Of a stretch of DNA of 43,294 nucleotides, positions 1-7,146 are shown piece after piece. The notes beneath the pieces were generated by a model. It was not told the origin of the DNA and ran no database searches. It worked only from the letters and a program-made list of their open reading frames with translations. The stretch lies in contig JAAKFQ010000006.1 of the NCBI GenBank assembly GCA_011064725.1, forward strand, positions 1 to 43,294. Reading direction: 5' to 3'. The stretch comes from Chlamydiota bacterium (lineage in GTDB: Bacteria; Chlamydiota; Chlamydiia; Chlamydiales; JAAKFQ01). The translations under genes and the position numbers were made by a program. Position 1 is the first letter of the stretch; each line of letters begins with the position of its first letter.

Positions 1-1573
1 GGTACATGGCCGCAGCTCTGCAAAAAATGCTATTGGCATTGATCTCTCTTGCACATTCTCCTACAAGATTTGAAAGCAATAAAGAGTGCTGATATGTCCC
101 TGGAGCTTCGATAGAAAAGCGTCTTAAAAGCGGATGGTTGGTATCTAAATATTCCATGAGCGTAATGGAGGTCATCATTTGAAAACTTGATTCAAGCGGT
201 GGCAATAATCCAATGCATAAAATGGCTGTAAAGAACATGAAAATGAATGTAGAGATAAGATCTTGGACCAAACTCTTTGAAAAAAAGATATCGTCAATGA
301 AGTAAAAGCTAAATACGACAATAACGCAAGCCAGCCAGCCTTTAAATGTAATCTTAAAGATCTCCGTACGCTTTTTTAAATGACGCGCGCTATACAAGCA
401 GACAAGAGAGGCGACTAAATTAATGGTTAAAAATCGTGTCTCGTCAACAGCAAGTGTGGTGGTTAAAATCACTGCTAAAATTGCTGTTGCAAATAGTGCA
501 AGCTCTGTATTGATCAACACAGCAATTAAAATCGTTGCAAAAGGCACAAAGAGTGGATATTGAACGATATCGATCAAATGGCTGGTATGTCCGACAAGTA
601 AACGTTCAATCACTTTGGATATAATCAATGCAATGATAACAATACAAGAAAAGAGCGCCAATTTTTTAGAACTTTGTAAGAAATGGGGCTGTTTAATTTT
701 TAAATAAATCCACGTAATAAACACAAAAACAAGAGCAAGGATAAAACTACCTAAAAAAGTCAATGGTTGAAACAGTTTACGATTTTCCAGAACCGCCGCT
801 TTCATTGATTGCACCTGCGCAACATGTCTTGATGTCACCATTTCGCCTTGCGCAATGATTTTTTGTCCAGTTGATACAGGTGTCATAGGTTTTGGAACTG
901 TTGTAACAATCGTTTTACGCAGGGCATTTTGCGCCTGTATGTCTTCTTTGAATTGCCACGTTTGGTTATCAAAATATTTCATAACCATTTCATATACATC
1001 TCTTTCTATACGCGCCTGCGAAAAGGCCCGTTTTTGTATTGAATAAAACACATCTTTAGGGAGTTTCTCGGAAGAACTTTTAGGCATAAAAATTTCGTAG
1101 TTAAGCGTAAAAAGCCCCGCCTTTTTCATCGCTTGCAGAGTTTTGGTATCTGCAAAACGTGCATCTAAAAGGGCTTTGACTAAAAGATCGGCTGCTTGAA
1201 AAATCTTATCATTTGTTTCAGAATTTAAATTTTCACTGATTAAAATCTCTTTTTCTAATTGAAGGCGCAATCTATCAATATCATCTCTTTCAATTTCAAA
1301 AATAGTCCCTATATTTCTTACCGATTGCTGTTTTTTAACGCTATGTGCCTCATCATCAGGAAATTCAAAAGGTACTTGCGCTACGACATATCTTTTTGCA
1401 GGAGTACCAAGCTCTAAATAATCCACATCGGTTTCTCTTAGATGCAAAAAAATAGACACTATAAGTGTCATGACAAATCCAATGATAAGACGAAACCCAA
1501 TCCCATCTGGCCAGATGAAGAAATGTCGCATATTTGTAAACTTTTTAAACAACGCTTTCCTATCTTCCGACAT
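1..1573 (-). CDS. 7TM-HD membrane phosphohydrolase, PgpH/YqfF type (3' end outside window)
   Basis: Reading leftward from ATG at 1573 gives 524 codons with no stop, so the gene runs off the left edge. Near the N-terminus is a membrane segment (about residues 24-42), then a long extracytoplasmic region like the 7TMR-HDED domain. From about residue 290 come several hydrophobic helices. The last visible part has LPPLESSFQMMT, then NHPLLRRFSIEAPGTYQHSL, a hallmark that precedes the HD catalytic motif in PgpH/YqfF proteins. The window ends just before HD would appear. Known members (Listeria PgpH) hydrolyse the second messenger c-di-AMP. That function is inferred here, because the catalytic residues cannot be seen. 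The start is supported by the membrane segment right after it; the Shine-Dalgarno is weak. The gene is divergent from dnaX across a 483-base gap filled by repeats. Confidence 0.85.
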   Translation of the reverse strand, partial: MSEDRKALFKKFTNMRHFFIWPDGIGFRLIIGFVMTLIVSIFLHLRETDVDYLELGTPAKRYVVAQVPFEFPDDEAHSVKKQQSVRNIGTIFEIERDDIDRLRLQLEKEILISENLNSETNDKIFQAADLLVKALLDARFADTKTLQAMKKAGLFTLNYEIFMPKSSSEKLPKDVFYSIQKRAFSQARIERDVYEMVMKYFDNQTWQFKEDIQAQNALRKTIVTTVPKPMTPVSTGQKIIAQGEMVTSRHVAQVQSMKAAVLENRKLFQPLTFLGSFILALVFVFITWIYLKIKQPHFLQSSKKLALFSCIVIIALIISKVIERLLVGHTSHLIDIVQYPLFVPFATILIAVLINTELALFATAILAVILTTTLAVDETRFLTINLVASLVCLYSARHLKKRTEIFKITFKGWLACVIVVFSFYFIDDIFFSKSLVQDLISTFIFMFFTAILCIGLLPPLESSFQMMTSITLMEYLDTNHPLLRRFSIEAPGTYQHSLLLSNLVGECAREINANSIFCRAAAMY

Positions 1574-1596
1574 AATTTGACCCCAAACCTTCATAT

Positions 1597-1617
1597 TATA
1601 CCAATTACAAAAATTAA
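1597..1617. repeat. Solo end resembling the nested element's terminal repeat
   Basis: The sequence ATACCAATTACAAAAATTAA closely resembles the terminal arm ATACCAATTGTAAAATTAA found about 110 bases downstream. It may be a decayed second copy of the same inverted-repeat element. No partner arm was found nearby. Confidence 0.35.
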
Positions 1618-1642
1618 ATCTACAAGTGCTTCTTTTTTTATG

Positions 1643-1965
1643 AACTGACCTTACGTACTACCTTCTATTTATATGAGGGCTGCAAGAAACACTCTACGGT
1701 GTCTGATACCAATTGTAAAATTAACTTCACAAATTGACCTCCATTTTTTCAATCAGAATATTGTTTTCGATTTTGCTAACCAATGGGTTAGCGGCAATCT
1801 TTAAACTTCATTCTGTTTGAAAAACCTGAACCTCCTTTGCAAATTTAATTTTACAATTGGTATTACTCTTCATCCAACTCTCATAGAGTTGGATTTCATC
1901 GTTATCCTTGTATCTTGTCCCTTTCGCCCTTCCTCTAAACAGAATTTACTGCGTAACATCAGTTA
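1643..1965 (-). repeat. ~163-bp palindromic repeat, copy A, interrupted by another element
   Basis: The right edge carries TGCGTAACATCAGTTA-type sequence (ACTGCGTAACATCAGTTA) and the left edge a decayed match (AACTGACCTTACGTA). Inside are the family marks: hairpin CCAACTC...GAGTTGG, the block read on the minus strand as GATACAAG, and the block near 1675-1700 matching GTAGAnTGnTTCTTGCAGCC on the minus strand. Removing 1706-1863 leaves a copy of ordinary length (about 165 bases). It fills most of the gap between the divergent PgpH-like gene and dnaX, so it may carry their promoters. Confidence 0.85.
1706..1863. mobile_element. Nested MITE-like element with 19-bp inverted ends
   Basis: The arms ATACCAATTGTAAAATTAA (1706-1724) and TTAATTTTACAATTGGTAT (1845-1863) are perfect inverted repeats enclosing about 120 bases with no ORF. 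The element interrupts palindromic repeat copy A; other copies are continuous at this point. TA lies at both outer ends, as for elements mobilised by IS630/mariner-type transposases. No transposase is encoded here, so the mobile nature is inferred from structure. Confidence 0.7.
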
Positions 1966-2056
1966 TGAAAATCCGCATCAAAAGTAAAAAAGGGTTTTTT
2001 TTAAAAGCAATTGCAGTAAGATAAACCTTGTTAGAGTTTTTATCAGGTTTTTAAGC

Positions 2057-3295
2057 ATGGAATATGAAGTTTTAGCACGCAAGTTTCGTCCTCAATTGTT
2101 TTCTGAAGTCATCGGACAAAAAAATATCTTGCAAACATTAATGAACGCTCTTGCAAAAAATCGCATTGCACATGCTTATCTCTTTTCAGGTCCAAAAGGC
2201 GTTGGAAAAACCACATTTGCACGCTTGCTTGCAAAAGCGCTTAATTGCCAACAGAAAGAAGGTATCGAACCATGCAATACATGTTCTTCTTGCAAAGAGA
2301 TTGCAAAATCGATTTCAATGGATGTGATCGAAATTGATGGAGCTTCCAATCGGGGGATTGATGAAATCCGTAAAATCAAAGAAAATGTAGGCTATGCTGC
2401 TTCTTCTGGAAACTACAAAATTTATATTATCGATGAAGTACACATGCTCACAAAAGAAGCTTTCAATGCTTTATTAAAAACTCTAGAAGAGCCGCCCTCT
2501 CACGTGAAGTTCTTTTTTGCAACCACCCACCCTTCAAAACTCCCCACCACAATCATTTCTCGCTGCCAACGCTTTGCTCTGGAACGTTTTTCCACATCCA
2601 TGATCACAGAAAAATTAGAAACCATTTTGAAATCTTTAACTATCGAATACGAAAAATCGGCACTTTTGCTCATCGCCAACGTGGCAGATGGAAGTATGCG
2701 TGATGCAGAATCTCTATTAGACCAAGTTATTGCATTTGAATCTAAGGTGAATCGGGCAAATGTCATCGAATCTTTAGGGATTGTTGAAAAAAAAGAGTTG
2801 TATTTTCTCGATGAACTCAAACGCGTACAAAACATTGGCCCTGTGTTTGAACTCACCCAAAAATTGATCACCTCAGGAAAAGATTTAAACCTTTTTTTAG
2901 AAGATTTGATGCAGCACATCAGGCATTATTTGATCATTGCGATTTTGAAAGAAAAGGCAACAGAGTTTTTACAAGAATCCACACAAGATATGGAAATCTA
3001 CTTCAAAAATCAAGATTTGTATTCTAAAGAGCTTTGTTTATATTTACTTGAATATCTCATTCAAAGCCAAGAAAGATTTCACTTCACTTCAAATAAGCAG
3101 GTGCTTTTAGAAGTGATTCTTTTAGAAATCATTCAAAGCCAAAAACCCAAACGTTTTGAAGATTTGTTAGATAACATGCAACAACAACCCAAAGCAAAGC
3201 CGCAAGAAAAAAAGAAAATGTCCCAAAATAAAATGGATACAATCATCCGATTTTCTCAAGTAGAACTCGAAGGCATTTTAAAAAAAACAACGTGA
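2057..3295 (+). CDS. dnaX: DNA polymerase III subunit gamma/tau, short form
   Basis: This is the clamp-loader ATPase subunit that loads the sliding clamp at the replication fork. The 412-residue protein has Walker A GPKGVGKTT (about 46-54), a zinc-binding cysteine cluster (CNTCSSC, about 74-80), Walker B with DEVH (IIDEVHML), sensor-1 FFATTHPSKLPTTI and the arginine-finger motif SRCQRF. It has AAA+ domains I-III and only a short basic tail, so it lacks the tau domains that bind helicase and polymerase; gamma-like length is typical of small genomes. It starts with ATG and is followed six bases later by ybaB, suggesting an operon. Upstream lies repeat copy A. Confidence 0.95.
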   Translation: MEYEVLARKFRPQLFSEVIGQKNILQTLMNALAKNRIAHAYLFSGPKGVGKTTFARLLAKALNCQQKEGIEPCNTCSSCKEIAKSISMDVIEIDGASNRGIDEIRKIKENVGYAASSGNYKIYIIDEVHMLTKEAFNALLKTLEEPPSHVKFFFATTHPSKLPTTIISRCQRFALERFSTSMITEKLETILKSLTIEYEKSALLLIANVADGSMRDAESLLDQVIAFESKVNRANVIESLGIVEKKELYFLDELKRVQNIGPVFELTQKLITSGKDLNLFLEDLMQHIRHYLIIAILKEKATEFLQESTQDMEIYFKNQDLYSKELCLYLLEYLIQSQERFHFTSNKQVLLEVILLEIIQSQKPKRFEDLLDNMQQQPKAKPQEKKKMSQNKMDTIIRFSQVELEGILKKTT

Positions 3296-3301
3296 GGAGC
3301 T

Positions 3302-3583
3302 ATGTCCAATTTTTCCAAAAAAATGCAAGAAAGAATGCAACAGAAAATGCAAGATTTGCAAGAAGATATCAAAAAAATCGAAGTTATGGGCACATCGGCA
3401 AATGATTTTGTTAAAATCACACTTTCTGGTGAGCAAAAAGTCAAAAAAGTTGAAATCAGTAAAGACGTTGTCAATCCAGACGATATCGATGCCCTTGAAG
3501 ATCTTGTACATTTTGCAATTGACGATGCGCTAACAAAACTCCAGGAAAAAACACGTTCTATGTTCCCCGGGCTTCCATCTTAA
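3302..3583 (+). CDS. ybaB: YbaB/EbfC family nucleoid-associated protein
   Basis: A 93-residue protein with a helical N-terminus rich in Met, Gln and Lys (MSNFSKKMQERMQQKMQDLQ), followed by the family core: V-M-G-T-S-A-N-D-F-V-K-I-T-L-S-G, then VKKVEISKDVV and a DALEDLVHFAIDDAL-like helix. The family forms tweezer-shaped dimers that bind DNA. It is commonly encoded directly after dnaX, as here, with GAGGAG as ribosome-binding site in the six-base spacer. Length and arrangement are typical. Confidence 0.93.
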   Translation: MSNFSKKMQERMQQKMQDLQEDIKKIEVMGTSANDFVKITLSGEQKVKKVEISKDVVNPDDIDALEDLVHFAIDDALTKLQEKTRSMFPGLPS

Positions 3584-3607
3584 ATCTGAATTTTGGGTTT
3601 ATTCCAC

Positions 3608-3722
3608 TCAGTATCAGGGAGATCACTCTTTCTTCTCGTGCTTTTTACCTTAGAAATGGCTTTTTAACCATTCCTGCGATAAAAATCCCAAGAATTTAAG
3701 AGAATGAACTCGTGATACTGAA
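3608..3722. repeat. Inverted-repeat element between convergent ybaB and ptsI
   Basis: TCAGTATCA with a nearby GAG (3608-3620) is mirrored by CTC with TGATACTGA (about 3709-3722). The ~115-base interval holds a smaller inverted repeat, GGCTTTTTAACC. The edges differ from the 163-bp family. It may be a second type of small palindromic element or a bidirectional transcription stop for the two converging genes. Only one copy is seen. Confidence 0.45.
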
Positions 3723-3761
3723 CAAACTAAACTTAGAAACTCAGATTGTGAACTTGAATTT

Positions 3762-5519
3762 CTATGCATGTGATTTGAGCAATTTTTGGAATTGTTTTGT
3801 TAACAAATCGTCCAATTCTTGCCCAGACTTGGTCTTCAAGGCTCGTTGGACGACATTTTTAGCAAACGTCTGATCCATTTTAGCTAATATAGATTTGATT
3901 TGAGAAATAGATTTTGCGGACATGGAGAGTGAATGAATGCCAAGTCCAATAAAAATGGGTGTATACTTTGGATTGGATGCTGCTTCTCCACAAACACTTA
4001 GAGGTTTGTTTTTTTGCTGACATATTTTGCTCACATATTCCATCATTTTAATAACAGAGGGATGCATATCGTAGAAAAAGCTTTTATGGAAACTCGCTCT
4101 TCTGTCTACTGCCATTGAGTATTGCATTAAATCGTTTGTACCAATGGAGAAGAAGTCCACGTGGGGAGCCAAACATTCACACATCATGCAAGCAGAAGGT
4201 ACTTCGAGCATGCACCCTACTTGCATTTTTGCATTAAATGGAATTTGTTCTAGACGAAGTTCCTGTTTGACGTTGGCTAAAACGCCTTTTGCAGCTTTAA
4301 GTTCTTCGACATCACAGACCATGGGGAACATGATGCACAACTTTCCAAAATGCGAAGCTCTTAAAATCGCACGCAAATGTGTTTTAAAAATATCTGGATT
4401 TTTTAAAAGCCATCTTAGACCTCTATATCCAAGTGCTGGATTTTTGGGCATCTCCTCTCCCACAAGTGAGGAAAACTCTTCGTGTGAAATATCAAATGTA
4501 CGGATTGTTACTGGCAAATGACGCGCTCTTTTTGTAATTTCTTTAAACACTTCAAATTGATGTTCTTCATGAAAAAACTTAGGATCTTTTAACAAAAAAT
4601 ATTCCGAGCGCACAAGCCCTATACCTTGAGTTTTACAATCATGAATGAGGTCCACTTCTTCCAACATTTCAATATTGCAAAAAAGGTCTATGATTTTTCC
4701 ATCTTTCATTTTGGCCATTTTGTGCAAAGTTTCTTGTTTTTTGGTTTCGATTTTTCTAAGTTGTATCTTTTTTTGGTAGAGTTTTGACATTTCAGGTTTC
4801 GGATAGAAAATCACTTTGCCATCTGTCGCATCAACAATAATTTCTTTGATAGTCTCCAAATCGCTTGGCAAAAAACCGATAGATGTCACAAAAGGAATTC
4901 CTTTTGCTTTTGCAATGATGGCCGCATGGGATGTGAGTCCTCCTTGGGTTGTGACAAATGCACCTACAAATTTAGGATCTGCTTCTAAAGCATCTGTAGA
5001 AGAAATTTCATCTGCAAACACAATACGCATTTCATCCAATGTTTCGATGGTATGCTTAAATTTAGAAGAAAGGTTGGTCAAAACACGCGTTGAAAGATGT
5101 TCAATATCTTTGGCTCTTTCTTGAAAAAAGGGGTCTTTGAGTCTATTAAAATGGGATCCCCATTCATCTACGATAAGGCTAACGACATATTCTGCATTTT
5201 TATGTGTTTGGCGAATTTTTTCTTCTACCGAAGACCAGAAGGGGTCTTTTAAAATTTCTAAGTGCGCTTGCATGATATGCGCCACTTGCATGCTTTTCTC
5301 ATTGACAGGTATTTTGGAGATTTTTTCCAATTCAAATTGTGTTTTTTGCAATGCGCTTCTAAACCGACTCACTTCTGATTCTACTTCTTTATTTTGCAAA
5401 GAGGTTTCTTCAAGAATGATATGTTGAGGTTTTAGATAGAAAGGCTTACCTATGGCAATCCCCTCTACTAATGTGGTGCCAAAATAGGTCTGCGTGATTT
5501 CTTCGACGTGTTCTTTCAT
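3762..5519 (-). CDS. ptsI: Phosphoenolpyruvate-protein phosphotransferase (PTS enzyme I)
   Basis: Enzyme I takes phosphate from phosphoenolpyruvate onto a histidine and passes it to HPr. The ~585-residue protein shows the phosphohistidine loop GGLTSHAAIIA, the PEP-binding barrel with FFSIGTNDLMQYSMAVDR, and the catalytic cysteine loop CGEAASNP. Family sequences usually have GGRTSH and CGExAGD, so both loops are slightly altered. Three in-frame ATGs exist at 5534, 5522 and 5519. AAAGG sits best for 5519, and the 5534 codon overlaps the end of repeat copy B, so 5519 is chosen. No ptsH or EII gene is adjacent. In chlamydiae EI probably serves regulation rather than sugar uptake, which is inference. 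Confidence 0.93.
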   Translation of the reverse strand: MKEHVEEITQTYFGTTLVEGIAIGKPFYLKPQHIILEETSLQNKEVESEVSRFRSALQKTQFELEKISKIPVNEKSMQVAHIMQAHLEILKDPFWSSVEEKIRQTHKNAEYVVSLIVDEWGSHFNRLKDPFFQERAKDIEHLSTRVLTNLSSKFKHTIETLDEMRIVFADEISSTDALEADPKFVGAFVTTQGGLTSHAAIIAKAKGIPFVTSIGFLPSDLETIKEIIVDATDGKVIFYPKPEMSKLYQKKIQLRKIETKKQETLHKMAKMKDGKIIDLFCNIEMLEEVDLIHDCKTQGIGLVRSEYFLLKDPKFFHEEHQFEVFKEITKRARHLPVTIRTFDISHEEFSSLVGEEMPKNPALGYRGLRWLLKNPDIFKTHLRAILRASHFGKLCIMFPMVCDVEELKAAKGVLANVKQELRLEQIPFNAKMQVGCMLEVPSACMMCECLAPHVDFFSIGTNDLMQYSMAVDRRASFHKSFFYDMHPSVIKMMEYVSKICQQKNKPLSVCGEAASNPKYTPIFIGLGIHSLSMSAKSISQIKSILAKMDQTFAKNVVQRALKTKSGQELDDLLTKQFQKLLKSHA

Positions 5520-5533
5520 CATCAACCTTTTCA

Positions 5534-5699
5534 TAACTGATGTTACGTTCTACCTTCTACTTATAGAAAGGCTACAAAGGGTGATTGACTGTGTATTCCT
5601 CCTCGCCACAACTCTTTGGAGTTGCTCTCGTTGGACATACTTGTATCTCTTGCCTTTAGCTCTCACTCTAAGCAGAATTTATTCCGTAATATCAGTTTA
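5534..5699 (-). repeat. ~163-bp palindromic repeat, copy B
   Basis: The edges TAACTGATGTTACG (5534) and CCGTAATATCAGTTTA (to 5699) are imperfect inverted repeats. The internal hairpin CAACTC-TTTG-GAGTTG is present, and the minus strand carries the GATACAAG block. It lies immediately upstream of ptsI, whose start codon is 12-15 bases from the repeat edge, so any ptsI promoter must lie in or beyond the repeat. Confidence 0.85.
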
Positions 5700-5775
5700 T
5701 AACTTTATCTCCTCTTTGTGTAAAGTAACAAAAACGCACTCCCCCACAAAGAAAGGAATTCAGTAAAAACGTGGG

Positions 5776-5873
5776 TATGAGATTGGGGTAGATTTCAAGA
5801 TACATTTCTTTATTTTGAGAAAAGACAAATAGATTTCACGAGAAAAAGCGATGAGATTGGGGCAGATTTCAAG
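5776..5873. repeat. Pair of 24-base direct repeats
   Basis: A 24-base unit (core ATGAGATTGGGG, then AGATTTCAAG) occurs at 5776-5799 and again at 5850-5873, with two differences and a spacing of 74 bases. The second copy ends eight bases from the stop codon of the 5881-6282 gene. Function unknown. The rest of the 361-base gap from 5520 to 5880 holds only repeat copy B and AT-rich DNA. Confidence 0.6.
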
Positions 5874-5880
5874 CGCCCTT

Positions 5881-6282
5881 CTACTGAATCCATTTCCTCA
5901 GGATGTTTTGGATGATTTGCATAGGTTGGCTATCAAACCGCTGAGAAAATGTTTCTATTTTATCAAAGATCCACAGCGTCCCTTGGGGATACACAATTCC
6001 TATCAAGCAGGTGCAAAAATACAACCAGGCAATCAAAATGCAGTAGCTGGCTGTTTTAAGTTTTTGGTTCGAGGTCTTGCTTTTAAATAACGAAAAGGCG
6101 GCGGCACATACACGTACGATGACCTCGGCAATACTTAAACCAAACCAAACAAACATCAAAATGCCAAGAAATAAGAAAAAGCCCCTTTCGTGCCAAGGAG
6201 TTTTAAAACGCGTTTTAAAGCGTTTTTTTACCTTTTCCTTCTTTTCTTCTAAAATTTCCGCTAAAATTTCTATTTCTTTCAT
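5881..6282 (-). CDS. Small two-helix membrane protein, unknown
   Basis: A 133-residue protein starting with ATG at 6282. The first 30 residues are highly charged (KEKVKKRFKTRFKTPW). Two strong membrane helices follow, about residues 34-56 and 78-98, separated by a short Lys/Ser loop, then an amphipathic tail. I do not recognise a family. It is read in the same direction as ptsI but is separated from it by more than 300 bases and repeat copy B. It is divergent from the 6373 gene. Confidence 0.7.
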   Translation of the reverse strand: MKEIEILAEILEEKKEKVKKRFKTRFKTPWHERGFFLFLGILMFVWFGLSIAEVIVRVCAAAFSLFKSKTSNQKLKTASYCILIAWLYFCTCLIGIVYPQGTLWIFDKIETFSQRFDSQPMQIIQNILRKWIQ

Positions 6283-6372
6283 TGTAAAAAAAAGATTTAA
6301 ATATTAACCTAACATTTTCAATTATACAAAAAAAAATAAAAGTCGTAAAAGGAAATTAACGAGGGGGTGAAT

Positions 6373-6732
6373 ATGATGTCCTCTATATCAGAGATTTCTG
6401 GCTCTTTAAAAGATTCATTAGATTGTTTATGTGATGCTCTACAAACTCAAGAAGAAAGCCAAGCACAACATGCTTGGAAACAGTACAAAACCGCTAAGGG
6501 AATGCTTTGCAAGCATATGCAAATCAACCACTTAGACAAAAAGGCTGCATTTGTCAATGCGCTAATTTTAAGATTTGAGTACGATTTGCAGCACCTTAAA
6601 TTGGCTCTGGATCATACAAGAGATGGATGTTATATGCAGCAGTTGAAGGTACAATTGCTTGAGTTGCAAAAAGATTCAACACAGTTTTTTAAAATTGTGT
6701 CCCACATAAAGGCAATCCAAAAAAAGATTTAA
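6373..6732 (+). CDS. Small helical cytoplasmic protein, unknown
   Basis: The ATG at 6373 has a strong GAGGGGG ribosome-binding site five bases upstream; a GTG at 6367 overlaps that site and is less likely. The product (about 119 residues) is predicted almost wholly alpha-helical, with no signal or membrane segment, rich in Gln, Leu and Lys and with several Cys. I do not recognise it. The size and all-helical character would fit a chaperone-like or adaptor protein, but nothing specific supports that. Confidence 0.75.
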   Translation: MMSSISEISGSLKDSLDCLCDALQTQEESQAQHAWKQYKTAKGMLCKHMQINHLDKKAAFVNALILRFEYDLQHLKLALDHTRDGCYMQQLKVQLLELQKDSTQFFKIVSHIKAIQKKI

Positions 6733-6781
6733 TTCTTTGAAGGAAAACGCCTTATATTATTAATAACCAGACGGTTAGGTC

Positions 6782-6839
6782 TAGGTTCTTCCTGGTATTT
6801 TCATTTGAAACATGGTATAACATTGAAATTAAGAACCTA
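6782..6839. promoter_or_regulatory. Inverted repeat in the rpmB leader region
   Basis: TAGGTTCTT (6782-6790) and AAGAACCTA (6831-6839) are perfect inverted arms 40 bases apart. The right arm lies inside the spacer of the proposed rpmB promoter, so it could be an operator half. It could also be part of a terminator for the gene ending at 6732. Confidence 0.35.
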
Positions 6840-6851
6840 ATATGACATAAT
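6823..6851 (+). promoter_or_regulatory. Sigma-70 type promoter for rpmB
   Basis: TTGAAA (6823-6828) and CATAAT (6846-6851) are separated by 17 bases, each one base or two from consensus. The -10 box ends 19 bases before the rpmB ATG, leaving a very short leader that contains AAAGGA as ribosome-binding site. Confidence 0.5.
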
Positions 6852-6870
6852 TTCGAAAAAAAGGAATGTT

Positions 6871-7146
6871 ATGGCGCGTGTATGTCAAGTTACTAAGAAA
6901 AAAACTCAAAAAGGTCATCAATACTCGATTCGCGGGATCGCGAAAAAGAAAAAGGGTATTGGGTTAAATATCACTGGAAAAACAAAACGTACATTTAAAC
7001 CAAATCTGATGAAAAAGCGCTTTTGGTTTGATGAAGAAAACCGTTTTATCACTCTAAAGGTGAGTGCTGATGCGATGCGCACAATCGATAAAAAAGGCGT
7101 ATCTGCAGTCGTTAAACAGCTCCGTAAAGAAGGCCAAAAAGTCTAA
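6871..7146 (+). CDS. rpmB: 50S ribosomal protein L28
   Basis: A 91-residue basic protein of the large ribosomal subunit. It starts MARVCQVTKKK and includes the family core KRTFKPNLMKKRFWFDEENRF-like segment and a C-terminal VSADAMRTIDKKGV stretch typical of bacterial L28. It lacks the paired CxxC zinc motifs of some L28 types. AAAGGA precedes the ATG by six bases. The stop codon abuts the ATG of the next gene, so the two are probably co-transcribed. Confidence 0.96.
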   Translation: MARVCQVTKKKTQKGHQYSIRGIAKKKKGIGLNITGKTKRTFKPNLMKKRFWFDEENRFITLKVSADAMRTIDKKGVSAVVKQLRKEGQKV

